Source: Stieleria neptunia (lineage in GTDB: Bacteria > Planctomycetota > Planctomycetia > Pirellulales > Pirellulaceae). Taken from it: DNA of 64,000 nt. A program made the translations under genes and the position numbers. Below are positions 18,457-28,990 of the stretch, in pieces; positions within the stretch are counted from its first letter, which is position 1; each line of letters begins with the position of its first letter. The notes under the pieces were generated by a model. The model ran no database searches, had not been told where the DNA came from, and was given only the letters and a program-made list of their open reading frames with translations. The DNA lies in assembly GCF_007754155.1 (NCBI RefSeq), contig NZ_CP037423.1:3410001-3474000 (forward strand), given 5' to 3'.

Positions 18457-21400
18457 TTAATCTTCCTGCGTCGGCTCGTCGACCAAACGGATCACTTCGA
18501 TTCGAGAGTTGGCTTCGGCGATCATCAGGAAACGATCGTCGGGACTGAACTCGACCGCCACGACGTTTTCTTTGCGCGGTTGCAGGGCGATCAGTTCCAG
18601 CCCGCTGTGCGTGTCCCAAATGCGGATGACTCGATCGGAGCCGACCGTCACGATCCGGTCCCCGCTGATCGAAGCGGTCACGCGGGTCACGGGGCTGCTG
18701 CTGACCAGCAAGCGTTGCCCCAGCCGGGGCGGTTGCGAGTTCGGGACGACGTTTGGCGATGCGGCAACCAATGGAAACGCGGGCTGGCCGGCCGTTGTTG
18801 AAGCGGTCGTCGAATCGGTCGTCAGATCTTCATCACGCACGTCACCTGGATTCCAAATCGCACAACTGCCGTCGTCACCGACGGTCGCCAGCTGATTCCG
18901 ATCGGCCAGCCAAACCAGGTCGTTGACCGAACTCGGATGCGCCTTCCAGACCTGCACCGGCGCGTCCGCCCACCGCCATTGGCCATCGGCCGTTCGCAGC
19001 AGCGTCGCATAGAACACTCGCCCGGCCTTGGTGCATCCGAAGATCCGATCACCCGACGGAGCCACCTTCAGTCGAGAAATGCCTCCGAGCCGGGGCAACA
19101 CCAGTTCCTGCGGGGGTGCGTCGGTGGTCAAGTCGTACAGCAGCAGACTTTCTTCGCGAATCGTTGAATTGCGATTCGGATTCGCTTTGGCAGCTTCGTT
19201 GGAAAGTTTGATCTCTTGAGAGAAGGACGCGACCAGATGTTGCGAATCGATCAGGCTGACGGCGGTCAACGCGGCGCGTCGCTCGACGTCGATCGACCGT
19301 CGGGCGACGAAATCGGTTCTTCCGGCTTCAAACACGAAGAGGGTGCCTCGGGTATGGACGGCGAAGCGGGGTGGTCCCGGATCCGTCGGCCGGACGTCGC
19401 CACGAAGCGGCATGCTGCCGATCCCGCGTACTCCGCGGGCACGCCGCATTTCAACATCCAACTTGTGTTTGCCCAGCGAGTGGGTTTTGTAAAGCAGGTT
19501 CCGTTGGCGTTTTGTCGCGGAGACTGTGACGGCAATTTGCCGTGGCGAAATCCAACTGGCGTCCACCAGCGTGCGTTCGGAAACATGCAGCGTTCCGATC
19601 GCGTCGTGGCCATCGTTGGACCACAACCGCACCTTGCCGTCGTCGCTGGCGGTGACGAGAAATGGTTCGCAAAAACGATACTTCGGCTCGCCGGATTTCG
19701 GTTGATCGACCAGTTTATGACAGGGGGCAAGGTAAAGCACATCGCCCACCGTGTTCTCGTGCCCCTGGTAATCGCGAAAGTGTCGAATCGTGAACGATTC
19801 CGCGGGCGGGACAGCGTGCGGGACAGCGGGATCGACCGCTGACGTGTTTTCCGGCGACACGGCAGCCGTGCCCGTACTCGTGGTCGGTTCGGACTCAGGC
19901 GCCGCCGCGGACTCTGTCGCGGAGTCCGTGGCGGTGGTGATCTCTGTCAGCAACCAGCGAGAAACGTTGCCATCTCGACCGCCGACGATCAGCTCGTCTC
20001 CGTCGGGAGAAAAACGAACTTGCCAGGCCCCTCGTTGACTGGCCTGGAACTGACTCGGCGGATGCCTCAGCGGCATGCGCAAATCCTTCAGATAGGTCAT
20101 ACCGATGTCATCGCACCAAGCGATCCGATGCGTTTCGGCGTGAAAGTCCAGCCCACGCATGCCCAGCCCACGCCAAAGCAATCCTTCATGGTGGAACCCT
20201 TCGGGGGTGGACCCCCAAAGTTCCACAAACCCCATGGACCCCATCGGCGATTCGAAACGTCCTCGCGTTGAGACGAACCTGCCGTCCTCGGTGAAACGCA
20301 GTCCGGTGATCGCCGGCCGGTCGGGCCAGTCGCGTTGAAACGTGTGGATCAACTCCCCCGCATCATTTCGCTGTAACAAGACCAACCAGCTGTGCTCATC
20401 GACGGCGCGCGCTCCGGTGCTGGTCGACCCGCCGCCGACCAACAATTGATTTGAATCGGGGGAAAAGGCAATCGCATGACCGCGTCGCCGCTTGGGCAGC
20501 GCGATCCGTTGGTCTTGTTCGTTTTCCTCCAGATCCCAAACCGTCACGGCCCCGTCTCGATCAATCCAGCACAACCATTTTTCGTCCGGGCTGACGGTTA
20601 ACGCGTGGACCGAGTCCGTCGATCGCACCAGAATCTGTGGGGGACCGAGCCCACGTCGCTTGTCTTGGTCGGCGTTGAAGAACTCTCGATCGGTCGGCAA
20701 TTTCCATTTCAAAATCGTCCCGTCGCCGCAGGCGGCAAACATCCATTGGTGTCGACGCGAAACCGCCAACGCATGAATCGCCGACGCCGAGTTGACGCCC
20801 GGGACATCGGCGTTGAGTACGGTCGAGGGAGAGTGGGAAATGAGATCGAGCAGCCGCCATTCCCACTTTCGCATCGAAATGGGAATGCTCCGCATGAGTT
20901 CCAACCCGCGGGTGCGGTCGCCTTCGGCCAGCTCATGCGACGCCCTGGACAGTTCGACCATGTGGCGGTGCAGCAGCAACGCCTCGCGCTCCGCCTCGCT
21001 TTGTTTGTGTTTCAGAACCAATCGGTTGGCACGATCGCTCAGTTGCATGTGTCGCACCTGGGCGACCAGGATTCCCATCAGCAACACCAGAACCACCGGA
21101 ATTCCCATCGCCAACAACGCATAGGCGGGATGAAGTCGCCCCCAAACCCAGACGTTTTCCAGCAGCGACACCTTGCGTGCCAAGATCGGCTCTCGCCGGC
21201 GGAACCGCTGCAAATCATCGCGGAGGTCGGCGGCCGATCGGTAGCGTGCGGTGGGGGATTTCGCCAAGCAACGCAGGGTGATCGTTTCCAGATCACGAGG
21301 GATCGCCGCGCGGCGGCTCCGCGGGGGCGTCGGAATCGCCGTCTTGTTCGCCTGCAGCACCTCGCGTGCTTTGCCGACAAACGGCGGCGTTCCGACCAGC

Positions 21401-22317
21401 ATCTCGTACAGGATCGTTCCCAACGCATACAGATCCGTCGCCGGCTGGTTGGCGTTTTCAGCGCCTTCGGCCTGCTCGGGACTCATGTAAGCCGGCGTCC
21501 CCAGGACGGTGCCCTCGGTGGTCAATCCGGACGAAAACTGCGGGTAGCTGGCCAGGCCGAAATCGAGAACCATGGGACGGTTCTGGTTCAGCATCACGTT
21601 GGCGGGTTTGAGGTCGCGATGCACGATGCCATGGTCGTGGGCACAGGCGACCGCGTCGGCGATTTGCGCCATCCAGTCCGCCGCTTGGTCAAAATCCAGC
21701 GGACCGTGATCTTTCAGGTACCGGGCCAGCGAAGGTCCATCGATCCACTGTTGGATCAAAATCGGCAAACCGTCCTCGATCAGGACTTCGTGGACTTGGA
21801 CCACGTTGGGATGCGTGATGGCAGCGGCGGCACGAGCCTCGGTTTGAAACCGCGCCGCGCTGGTTTCACTGGTCACCCGCGAAGCATGCGGGACCTTGAG
21901 CGCCACCCAACGCGCCAGCCGCGCGTCGCGGGCACACCACACACTGCCCGTCGCCCCGGTGCCGAGCCGTTTGCGGATTTCAAATCGCCCCAGCCAGACC
22001 TTGTCGCGATCCAGCGCCGCCAACTCGGCCAAGCGGCTTGACGTCGGCAAACGACGACTGTTCAGCTCGCTGGCGGGAACCTTGACCGTCTGATCGCGGG
22101 TCTCTTCGGCGTCGCGGTAGGCCGCGTCGATGGCGTCCAGTTCCTGGGTCAACTGAGTCCGCCAGTCTTTCGGTACCCCGGCCAGAAACGGTGCCCGTTC
22201 GACCTCGCCTTCCTGAAGCGACGCTTCGTAGGCATCGCACAACCGATCGATCGTGATCCACTTCTCGCGCGAGTCCTCGGCCGAACCCCCGTGCGGATCA
22301 GGTTGGTCGGTGTTCAT
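18457..22317 (-). CDS. Membrane Ser/Thr protein kinase with C-terminal WD40-like repeats
   Basis: A 1286-residue protein. An N-terminal ~110-residue domain precedes a complete kinase domain: Gly loop GTGATGSV near 119, Lys141 (VALKV), HRDLKPAN at 233-240, DFG at 252-254, and GTPAYMSPEQ at 273-282. One membrane segment follows (about 399-419). The remaining ~850 residues look like WD40 blades (for example VSPDEKWLCWIDRDGAVTVW, GHENTVGDVLYLA, DRIVTVGSDRVIRIWDTHSG), predicted outside the membrane. A Ser/Thr/Pro/Ala-rich linker lies around 19790-19930. Its start codon lies inside the ECF sigma gene (20-bp overlap), so sigma factor and kinase are coupled. Likely a sensor kinase regulating that sigma factor. 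Confidence 0.93.
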   Translation of the reverse strand: MNTDQPDPHGGSAEDSREKWITIDRLCDAYEASLQEGEVERAPFLAGVPKDWRTQLTQELDAIDAAYRDAEETRDQTVKVPASELNSRRLPTSSRLAELAALDRDKVWLGRFEIRKRLGTGATGSVWCARDARLARWVALKVPHASRVTSETSAARFQTEARAAAAITHPNVVQVHEVLIEDGLPILIQQWIDGPSLARYLKDHGPLDFDQAADWMAQIADAVACAHDHGIVHRDLKPANVMLNQNRPMVLDFGLASYPQFSSGLTTEGTVLGTPAYMSPEQAEGAENANQPATDLYALGTILYEMLVGTPPFVGKAREVLQANKTAIPTPPRSRRAAIPRDLETITLRCLAKSPTARYRSAADLRDDLQRFRRREPILARKVSLLENVWVWGRLHPAYALLAMGIPVVLVLLMGILVAQVRHMQLSDRANRLVLKHKQSEAEREALLLHRHMVELSRASHELAEGDRTRGLELMRSIPISMRKWEWRLLDLISHSPSTVLNADVPGVNSASAIHALAVSRRHQWMFAACGDGTILKWKLPTDREFFNADQDKRRGLGPPQILVRSTDSVHALTVSPDEKWLCWIDRDGAVTVWDLEENEQDQRIALPKRRRGHAIAFSPDSNQLLVGGGSTSTGARAVDEHSWLVLLQRNDAGELIHTFQRDWPDRPAITGLRFTEDGRFVSTRGRFESPMGSMGFVELWGSTPEGFHHEGLLWRGLGMRGLDFHAETHRIAWCDDIGMTYLKDLRMPLRHPPSQFQASQRGAWQVRFSPDGDELIVGGRDGNVSRWLLTEITTATDSATESAAAPESEPTTSTGTAAVSPENTSAVDPAVPHAVPPAESFTIRHFRDYQGHENTVGDVLYLAPCHKLVDQPKSGEPKYRFCEPFLVTASDDGKVRLWSNDGHDAIGTLHVSERTLVDASWISPRQIAVTVSATKRQRNLLYKTHSLGKHKLDVEMRRARGVRGIGSMPLRGDVRPTDPGPPRFAVHTRGTLFVFEAGRTDFVARRSIDVERRAALTAVSLIDSQHLVASFSQEIKLSNEAAKANPNRNSTIREESLLLYDLTTDAPPQELVLPRLGGISRLKVAPSGDRIFGCTKAGRVFYATLLRTADGQWRWADAPVQVWKAHPSSVNDLVWLADRNQLATVGDDGSCAIWNPGDVRDEDLTTDSTTASTTAGQPAFPLVAASPNVVPNSQPPRLGQRLLVSSSPVTRVTASISGDRIVTVGSDRVIRIWDTHSGLELIALQPRKENVVAVEFSPDDRFLMIAEANSRIEVIRLVDEPTQED

Positions 22318-23158
22318 CGGAGTTCTCCAAGATCGGACTCCACAAGCGACGGATCAAATTCAGTTTTCGCTCCACCGTCCGCGTGGCGCAGCCGAGTTGC
22401 TCCGCGATCTCCTCGTTCGTAAACCCGTGCAGCTTCAAGGACACGATCCCACGCAACGTCGCTTCGGAAAGCTGCTCCAGAAACCGCTCGATCGCTTCGT
22501 TCGACGCCGCCTGTTCGGCACCCGAGCGTTGGTTCCGGTCGCGGACCGAGTCGAGCGGATAGTCTTCACGCTTGCGCCCCGCACGTTGTGAAGCGAATTC
22601 AATTCTCGAGGAACTCGGTTTGGGCCCATCGCCGATCAACAATCGATTGCGTCCGCTCGCCGTCGCGCCCTGCCGGGGCACACCCGAGTGGTACGAACCC
22701 GATCGGGGCTCGAGCCGATTCAGGCGGGTTGATGGGGTCGCGTCGCCATTGCCCGAGACGTCATTGACCGAGTCATCCTTTCCCGACTCGCCGGGTGGCG
22801 GTTCGGCGGGTCGGCGGCCGCCTTCACCGCCGCGGCACAGCGCGTTGTCGTAACGCACCGAATCGATCGCCTTGTTTCGCGTCAGTCGCGCCAAGATCGC
22901 CCAAGCCTGTCCGCCGGTGACGAGCGCGTCCAGCTGGCCCGTCTCGATCCGATCAAAAAAACTTCGGAAGGCGCTCTGGGCAACGTCTTCCTCGTCAGCC
23001 AAACCGCCGCCGGGGGTCAGCCGTGTCCGTGCGACACGCTCGACCTGGCCGCGGTAACAACGATACAGTTTTGCAGCGGCGGACTGGCGTTCTTCATCGG
23101 TGCCCGCCTGACGCAGCTGATTCAGGATCAGGGTGATTGAGCTTTCTGACATAAGCAT
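22298..23158 (-). CDS. ECF-type RNA polymerase sigma factor with a long linker
   Basis: A 286-residue protein. Region 2 is near the start (LYRCYRGQVERVARTRL, GLADEEDVAQSAFRSFFDRI) and region 4 is at the end (EQLSEATLRGIVSLKLHGFT, then NEEIAEQLGCATRTVERKLN). The segment between them (roughly 110-205, with GGEGGRRPAEPPPGESGKDD) is long, polar and Gly/Pro/Ser-rich, unlike the short linker of standard ECF factors of about 190 residues. The second in-frame ATG (23152) is an equally good start. Overlap with the downstream kinase indicates a planctomycete kinase-coupled ECF system. No anti-sigma factor gene is adjacent. Confidence 0.9.
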   Translation of the reverse strand: MLMSESSITLILNQLRQAGTDEERQSAAAKLYRCYRGQVERVARTRLTPGGGLADEEDVAQSAFRSFFDRIETGQLDALVTGGQAWAILARLTRNKAIDSVRYDNALCRGGEGGRRPAEPPPGESGKDDSVNDVSGNGDATPSTRLNRLEPRSGSYHSGVPRQGATASGRNRLLIGDGPKPSSSRIEFASQRAGRKREDYPLDSVRDRNQRSGAEQAASNEAIERFLEQLSEATLRGIVSLKLHGFTNEEIAEQLGCATRTVERKLNLIRRLWSPILENSDEHRPT

Positions 23159-23249
23159 CGAGGCGGGGAGGGGGTGAAAAGCAACGTCTCAAAACGTCGA
23201 GCCGCCTATCTCCATTGAGCCACAGTCTGACATATGTTGGACCGTCTTG

Positions 23250-24047
23250 TCAAAGTTCATCTCCGACATTCGAGCGATTTGCCGGCCCCCCAACGAGATT
23301 TTCGAAGGGCTGCCACTGAACCAGCGCCGGCGAATGCGACCCCGTGACCCCGACCGCAGCGGAGGCGATGAACCCTTCTCTTGGTGTCGAGCAGACGAAA
23401 CTCCATTGCTTTTCCAGGTCCAATCCCGCGGCCAGGAATCGAATGACGGGGCGCTCGGAATCAATTTGCTCAAACGCGAAATCGGCCAGTGGCGTGTGCA
23501 ACCCGGTCCCGATGGCCTTGATGAAGGCCTCCTTGAGCGTCCAGATCCTCAGGAAAAAGTACTGCTGGCGGGCGAGCGGCTGGCGACGCAAAAAACGCAC
23601 TTCCGGCTCAGCGAAGTACCGTTCGGCCAGTTCGGTCGAGGTCCGGCGGTGAATCGATTCCACATCCACGCCGACCAAATCGACGTGCGGATCGGCAACG
23701 CCGCATAACACCAGACCGTCGGTGTGGGCGATATTGAACGGCTGGATGGCTTCGTCGGGCGTCACGACCTGCGGTTTGCCGTGTCGGCCGGTGCCGAAGC
23801 GAATCGCCTCGGGCGCGACGTTGCGGTCGGCCAGTAGACGCCGCGCCATCGCCCGACCGACGACGTGTTGATTGCGCGTGGTGGTGCGTTGAAAACGATC
23901 GGCGTGGATCAATTCCTCCTCCGCCAGCCATCGTTCACAGCGACGTTCGAATTCGCCGCGCTGGTCGGTCGACGTCGCCGCATGCCAGACTCGCACGTGG
24001 CAGGGTCGCGGCGTGGCATCGGGGGTCTGGCAATGCATGATGATCAC
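23250..24047 (-). CDS. 4'-phosphopantetheinyl transferase (Sfp/AcpT type)
   Basis: A 265-residue protein with the family's paired motifs: VGVDVESIHR (Mg-binding Asp and Glu) and the W(T/S)xKEA motif in RIWTLKEAFIKAIGTGL. Upstream is RTTTRNQHVVGRAMARRLLA, typical of Sfp-type enzymes. It would transfer phosphopantetheine from CoA to a carrier protein. Size fits Sfp (about 225-270). Start ATG 24047 overlaps the folC stop by 4 bases (ATGA), so it is coupled to folC. No carrier protein or synthase gene is nearby, so it may be the general AcpS-replacing enzyme or serve a remote cluster. Confidence 0.87.
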   Translation of the reverse strand: MIIMHCQTPDATPRPCHVRVWHAATSTDQRGEFERRCERWLAEEELIHADRFQRTTTRNQHVVGRAMARRLLADRNVAPEAIRFGTGRHGKPQVVTPDEAIQPFNIAHTDGLVLCGVADPHVDLVGVDVESIHRRTSTELAERYFAEPEVRFLRRQPLARQQYFFLRIWTLKEAFIKAIGTGLHTPLADFAFEQIDSERPVIRFLAAGLDLEKQWSFVCSTPREGFIASAAVGVTGSHSPALVQWQPFENLVGGPANRSNVGDEL

Positions 24048-25816
24048 GACGCCTGGTCGGTGGGATCGGCCGCCGCACAGCAGTTGTCACTTGCGCAGCG
24101 ATTGTCACTGGCGTGGCGATCGTCGCTCGCGCGGCGGTTGTCGCTGGGCCGCAGATTCGGCAGCGTTAGCAATCGCGGACGCAGTTCGCCGGCCAGAAAA
24201 AAGGACCCGCAAATGATCAACGTTCCGCCGCCCGCGGCCGCCGCGATCCCCGCGTCGAACGCCTCCTGTGGATCCCCGACGCAGCGAATCTTGACGTTTG
24301 GATCGCGCTCGCTTTCGAGTCTGTCGCCGCGTGGGGCGAACGCGTCGACCAACTGGTCCGGCGACACCGAACGCGGATTGGTCGTGTAGCGGGTGCAGAT
24401 GATTTCGTCGGCGATCTTGCCGAGTTCCGCGGCCATCAACGACACGTCCTTGTCTCGACTGGTCGCGAAGATCACGACGAGGGGGCGGCTGAATTGCCCG
24501 GGCGGATTCGATCCGCTCGAATCGTGGGGCGACTCGATCACGCGGCGGCTGATCGACTGGCACAGCGCCTGGATCGAATCATGATTGTGTGCGGTGTCCA
24601 GCACCACTTCAATGGCGGCCGTGTCCAGGGGGGAATCCGGCTGCCACCGAAACCGCTCCAATCGCCCCGTGCAGCGGACGCGCTGCAGCCCCGCGGCGAT
24701 CTGCTGGTCGCTGACGGGCAATCGCTGGGCGACGTGGGGGCTGTTCAGCAGCCGGACGATGGAGACCGCGATCGCCGCGTTGTGAACCTGGTGAGCCCCA
24801 TCGAGCGCCAGGAACAGGGGCAATCCCTCGACCGATTCGGCCGCAGCTTGATCGCGCGACGCCAATTCGCGCGACGCCAATTCGGCTGCGGGGGCGTGGT
24901 AGATGAATTCACTGCCGACGGCCAATTCGTGGTCGATCCGAACGTCGAAGGCGGCGCCTTTCTCAAACAGGACACTTCCGCCGCGCCGGGCAGCCCGGCG
25001 GATCGCCTGCTTGGCTTCGGGTTGAACCGCCCCCGAGACGACCGGCACGCCGCCCTTGATGATCCCGGCTTTCTCGGTCGCGATCTCCCCGATCGAGTCT
25101 CCCAGGATCCGTTGGTGGTCCAGGCCGATCGAGGTGATCGCGGCGACGGTGCTGGCACAGACGTTGGTGCTGTCCAGGCGGCCGCCAAGCCCGACTTCCA
25201 GCACGATCGCGTCGCAGTCGTTGCGGTCAAAGTGCAGCACCGCCATCGCCGTGGTCAATTCGAAAAACGACACCGGGTTGCCGGACGCATCCAACGGATC
25301 GACCACGGGGGCGACCCGTTGGACCAGTTCGATCAGGTCTTGGTGGCTGCACGGCACGCCATCGATCCGAAAGCGTTCTTCCAGGTCGGTCAGATGCGGG
25401 GACGTGTACAGGCCGACGCGATAGCCCGCGGAGGTCAGGATCTGGCTGACCATGGTCGCGGTGGAACCCTTGCCCTTGGTCCCGGCCAGGTGGATCAGGG
25501 GGACTTTGGGACCGCGATCGCGTTGTCGGTCCGACCGCTGGTGATCTCCGCGGTCGCCGACGCGTGGCGGTCGGCGATGCAGGTAGCCGCCCAGTCCGAG
25601 CTGTTGAAACAGTTCTTCGGTGCGTTCGAGCCGAAAAAGATGGTCATTGCGGCTGCCGGCGGTGCGTTCGTAATCGATCCGGTCGTAGAGGTACGCGACG
25701 GCCTGCCGGTAGTCCGATCGGCGACTTGACGGTTCGACATGGCGCGGATCAAGCACGAAGTGGTCTGGAGCAAGGGGGATGGAAGTTTTGGGTGCAGGCG
25801 TTTGCCGAGCCGCCAT
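24044..25816 (-). CDS. folC: Bifunctional folylpolyglutamate synthase / dihydrofolate synthase
   Basis: Mur-ligase-like protein of 590 residues from ATG 25816; an ATG at 25876 would add 20 residues. Key motifs are HLAGTKGKGSTATMVSQIL (P-loop), GLYTSPHLTDLEERFRIDG, LEVGLGGRLDSTN, TSIGLDHQRILGDSIGEIAT and VLDTAHNHDSIQ. It adds glutamate to dihydropteroate or folates, using ATP. It is longer than the usual ~420 residues: it has an Arg-rich insert before the P-loop and a C-terminal tail with four hexapeptide repeats of the SDNRRA type (about 24080-24152). The duplication ELASRELASR (about 24857-24890) is also unusual. The downstream PPTase gene overlaps its stop. Confidence 0.9.
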   Translation of the reverse strand: MAARQTPAPKTSIPLAPDHFVLDPRHVEPSSRRSDYRQAVAYLYDRIDYERTAGSRNDHLFRLERTEELFQQLGLGGYLHRRPPRVGDRGDHQRSDRQRDRGPKVPLIHLAGTKGKGSTATMVSQILTSAGYRVGLYTSPHLTDLEERFRIDGVPCSHQDLIELVQRVAPVVDPLDASGNPVSFFELTTAMAVLHFDRNDCDAIVLEVGLGGRLDSTNVCASTVAAITSIGLDHQRILGDSIGEIATEKAGIIKGGVPVVSGAVQPEAKQAIRRAARRGGSVLFEKGAAFDVRIDHELAVGSEFIYHAPAAELASRELASRDQAAAESVEGLPLFLALDGAHQVHNAAIAVSIVRLLNSPHVAQRLPVSDQQIAAGLQRVRCTGRLERFRWQPDSPLDTAAIEVVLDTAHNHDSIQALCQSISRRVIESPHDSSGSNPPGQFSRPLVVIFATSRDKDVSLMAAELGKIADEIICTRYTTNPRSVSPDQLVDAFAPRGDRLESERDPNVKIRCVGDPQEAFDAGIAAAAGGGTLIICGSFFLAGELRPRLLTLPNLRPSDNRRASDDRHASDNRCASDNCCAAADPTDQAS

Positions 25817-26039
25817 CGACGCCCGCGACGGCCGCGGTATTGTGCCAAGCCCGGTACCGCCTTGGCAACGACGCATCCTGGCGAAGACTTATAAAAAGAG
25901 TCTGGCGGAAAAAGTCCGAACCGCCGGTAGCGATCTCGCGTAGCGTAACCAACCCTCAATATTCCGGCTGGATTTTCAGACAGGCCCGACTGTTTCTGCC
26001 TTATCAGCCCACCCTTTTTGCCCTTTTCTACGGAAGCCT

Positions 26040-27098
26040 TTGTTCGTGGATACCGATTCAACCGCCGTCGCGGACTCCGCCGACGAAAACACACCCGCAG
26101 GCGCCGCCCCGGCCGCCGCCCGTTCCAGTGCGACGGGCAGCGATGTCGTCATCGAAACCCGCAACTTGAGCAAGATTTACAAGGATTTCTGGGGCCGAAA
26201 GAAAGTCCACGCGTTGAAATCCTTGGACATCGAAGTCCGCAAGGGCGAAATCTTCGGGCTGCTCGGCCCCAACGGCAGCGGCAAGTCGACCACGATCAAA
26301 TTGATCTTGGGCTTGCTGTTCCCCACCAGCGGACGCGTGCTGGTGTTCGACAAGGACGCCACCGAGACCAAAAAGAACGAGCAGATCGGTTACCTGCCCG
26401 AAGAATCCTATCTCTATCAGTTCCTTAACGCCGAAGAGACCCTGGACTTTTACGGACGCCTGTTCGACATGTCCGGGCGGCAGCGAAAACAACGCGTCGA
26501 GGAACTGCTGACGCTGGTCGGGTTGCAAGGCGCCCGCCACCGCCAATTGCGTGAATACAGTAAAGGGATGCGGCGCCGCGTCGGTCTGGCCCAGGCGTTG
26601 ATCAACGATCCCGACCTGATCCTGTTGGACGAGCCCACCACCGGATTGGACCCGATCGGGATTCGCGAGATGAAGGACCTGATCCTGGCCCTCCGCGATC
26701 AGGGGAAAACGATCCTGTTGTGCAGCCACCAACTCGGTGACGTGCAAGACGTCTGCGATCGTGTCGCCATTTTGCACCAGGGCGAATTGAAGGAACTCGG
26801 CCGCGTCACCGACTTGCTGAAGGTTCAAGACGTGACCGAAGTCCACGCCAGCGGGCTCAGCGAAGACGCCAAGAACGAAATCCGCGAGGTCATCGCGCGG
26901 CACGGTGCGGACTTGAAATCGATGGACAACCCGACCGCGACGATGGAGGACTTGTTCCTCAACATCGTGCGGGAAAGCGAAGCCCGCCCCGGCGCACGCC
27001 GCGTCTCGGCCACCGCCGGCGACGAGCCGCCTGCCGACGAGCAGGCCGCCGACGCCTCCGCCGCCGAAGGATCGCAAGCGGGGAGTGACGAATCATGA
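26040..27098 (+). CDS. ABC transporter ATP-binding protein
   Basis: A 352-residue protein. Walker [10 protein letters not shown] is at 76-84, the Q-loop region is [10 protein letters not shown], the signature is [15 protein letters not shown], and Walker B is [13 protein letters not shown] with the H-loop in LLCSHQL. The N-terminal ~35 residues and the C-terminal ~45 are Ala-rich and acidic. The start is TTG 26040 or GTG 26046; no ATG fits. It overlaps the permease gene by 4 bases, forming an ABC-2 type system with the next two genes. Probably an exporter or membrane-remodelling ATPase; substrate unknown. Confidence 0.9.
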   Translation: MFVDTDSTAVADSADENTPAGAAPAAARSSATGSDVVIETRNLSKIYKDFWGRKKVHALKSLDIEVRKGEIFGLLGPNGSGKSTTIKLILGLLFPTSGRVLVFDKDATETKKNEQIGYLPEESYLYQFLNAEETLDFYGRLFDMSGRQRKQRVEELLTLVGLQGARHRQLREYSKGMRRRVGLAQALINDPDLILLDEPTTGLDPIGIREMKDLILALRDQGKTILLCSHQLGDVQDVCDRVAILHQGELKELGRVTDLLKVQDVTEVHASGLSEDAKNEIREVIARHGADLKSMDNPTATMEDLFLNIVRESEARPGARRVSATAGDEPPADEQAADASAAEGSQAGSDES

Positions 27099-28990
27099 AT
27101 TTGCAACCAGATGATTTCTGGACCTTTTCCGAATGGCTGTTCCGGCCCGGGGCGTTTCTCGAAAGCGCGTTCCTGCAAGGCGTCGTGCTGATCGTCCTGG
27201 CGATCGTGCTGGGATTGCTGGTCGGCTACGTGATCTCCGCCGCCCGCTACGGTCCCGGTGAAGGGTTCTACGCCGTCGCACGTGCGATCCGCGACCTGCT
27301 CCGCACCGACCTGCCGGGCACCAGCCCCAGCCGGATCGTGGCGTTGGCCCGGCTGGCGTTCAAGGAAGCCATCCGCCGCCGCGTGTTGTTCGTCGTCGGT
27401 TTGTTCGTGGTCATCCTGCTGCTGGCCGGTTGGTTCCTGAACCCCGAAAGCGATGACCCCGCGCGGTTGTACATCAGTTTTGTGCTCACCGCGACCAACT
27501 ACCTGGTGCTGGCCCTGGCGTTGTTCATCAGCGCGTTTTCGCTGCCGCAAGACATCGAGAACCGCACGATCTACACGATCGTGACCAAGCCGGTGCGGGC
27601 GACCGAAATCGTGCTCGGGCGGATGCTGGGATTTGTCGCCGTGGGAACCGTGATGCTGATCCCGATGGGTTTGGCCAGTTACATTTTCGTCGACCGCGGG
27701 CTCGACCACACCCACTACGAAGTCGTCCAGGCGGATGAAGTCGACGGCCGGATCGTCGGAAAGACCGACCGCGTCCGAAAACACTCGCACACCTTCACCA
27801 TCGAACCCGGCGAAACCCAGGGGCTGACCAATTTCGTCCGTGGACACCGCCACGTCGTCACCCGCAACGACGACGGGTCGTTCATCATCGGCCCGCCGAC
27901 CGGTCAGTTGCGGGCCAGGATTCCGGCGTATGGTGAAATCCAATTCTATGATCGCAACGGTGATCCCAAGGACTCCGGAATCGATGTCGGGGCCGAGCGG
28001 CTGGCCGGCGGCTACGGCTCGGCAGGCATCTCGCGGCTGATCGGTGTCGCCAAGGGAAACCGCAAACTGGAACACTCCTATGTGGAGGGTGGAACGCTGG
28101 GGATGGCCGAGTTCACGTTCGACAACGTGACCCGGCAACGCTTCCCGGAAAAGATCCCGTTCGACCTGTCGATCCGGGCCTATCGATCGTTCAAGGGCGA
28201 CATCGAGTCGGGGATTCGCGGGTCGCTGACCTTCAAAAATCCCGACACCGGATTTTCTCTGACTCCCAAACAGTTCACCGTGGAGGAGTATCAGATCGAC
28301 GAACGCGAGCTGCCGCTCTCGTTCGAATGGCTCAACAAGGAAACCGGCGAAGTGGAAACGCGCAACGTGTTTGACCACGTCGTGACCGAAGACGGTCGCA
28401 TGCAGATCCTGTTGAAATGCCTGGACAGCAGCCAGTACCTGGGGGTGACCAAGAGTGGCCTTTATCTACGCCCCGATGAATCCAGTTTCGCCTGGAACCT
28501 GACCAAGGCGTATGGTTCGATCTGGTTGCAGATGACGATGATCATCGCCTTCGGCGTGATGTTCAGCACGTTCTTGAGCGGACCGGTCGCGATGGTGGCC
28601 ACCGCCGTCTGCGTGCTGCTCGGATTTTCCGCCGAGAGCATCTACGACACCCGTCACTTTATCGATTCGAACATCGAACGCGGCGGCGGCCCGATCGAGT
28701 CCTTGGTGCGTCTGGTCAAACAAGACGCGATGACCACCCAGTTGGACGTCGAGGGTGTTGCCAACACCTTGATCAAGTCCGCCGATGCGGTGATCGTCTA
28801 CTCCATGGACGCGGTGGCAACGGCATTGCCGAACCTGCCCCGGATGGTTTCCACGGCAGAGTACGCCGCCAGCGGAATCGATATTTTTAACGCCGTGTTG
28901 GCGCGTCACAGTGTCGCGACATTCGGCTATTGCCTGTTGGCCTTTTTGATCAGTTACTTCTTTTTGAAAGCTCGTGAGATCGCGGCATGA
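27095..28990 (+). CDS. ABC-2 type permease subunit
   Basis: A 631-residue protein. It has an N-terminal membrane segment ([20 protein letters not shown]), then [20 protein letters not shown], a motif common before the first ABC-2 helix. A group of hydrophobic helices runs through about 95-220, including [20 protein letters not shown], the cytoplasmic-loop signature of this permease type. A large extracytoplasmic domain (about 225-470) and further helices follow near 480-515 and at the C-terminus. It overlaps both neighbours by 4 bases. Confidence 0.85.
   Translation: MNLQPDDFWTFSEWLFRPGAFLESAFLQGVVLIVLAIVLGLLVGYVISAARYGPGEGFYAVARAIRDLLRTDLPGTSPSRIVALARLAFKEAIRRRVLFVVGLFVVILLLAGWFLNPESDDPARLYISFVLTATNYLVLALALFISAFSLPQDIENRTIYTIVTKPVRATEIVLGRMLGFVAVGTVMLIPMGLASYIFVDRGLDHTHYEVVQADEVDGRIVGKTDRVRKHSHTFTIEPGETQGLTNFVRGHRHVVTRNDDGSFIIGPPTGQLRARIPAYGEIQFYDRNGDPKDSGIDVGAERLAGGYGSAGISRLIGVAKGNRKLEHSYVEGGTLGMAEFTFDNVTRQRFPEKIPFDLSIRAYRSFKGDIESGIRGSLTFKNPDTGFSLTPKQFTVEEYQIDERELPLSFEWLNKETGEVETRNVFDHVVTEDGRMQILLKCLDSSQYLGVTKSGLYLRPDESSFAWNLTKAYGSIWLQMTMIIAFGVMFSTFLSGPVAMVATAVCVLLGFSAESIYDTRHFIDSNIERGGGPIESLVRLVKQDAMTTQLDVEGVANTLIKSADAVIVYSMDAVATALPNLPRMVSTAEYAASGIDIFNAVLARHSVATFGYCLLAFLISYFFLKAREIAA

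Noticed and set aside
20605..22041. Plus-strand 478-codon frame opposite the kinase
   Set aside because: Shadow of a complete kinase domain with all catalytic motifs on the minus strand.
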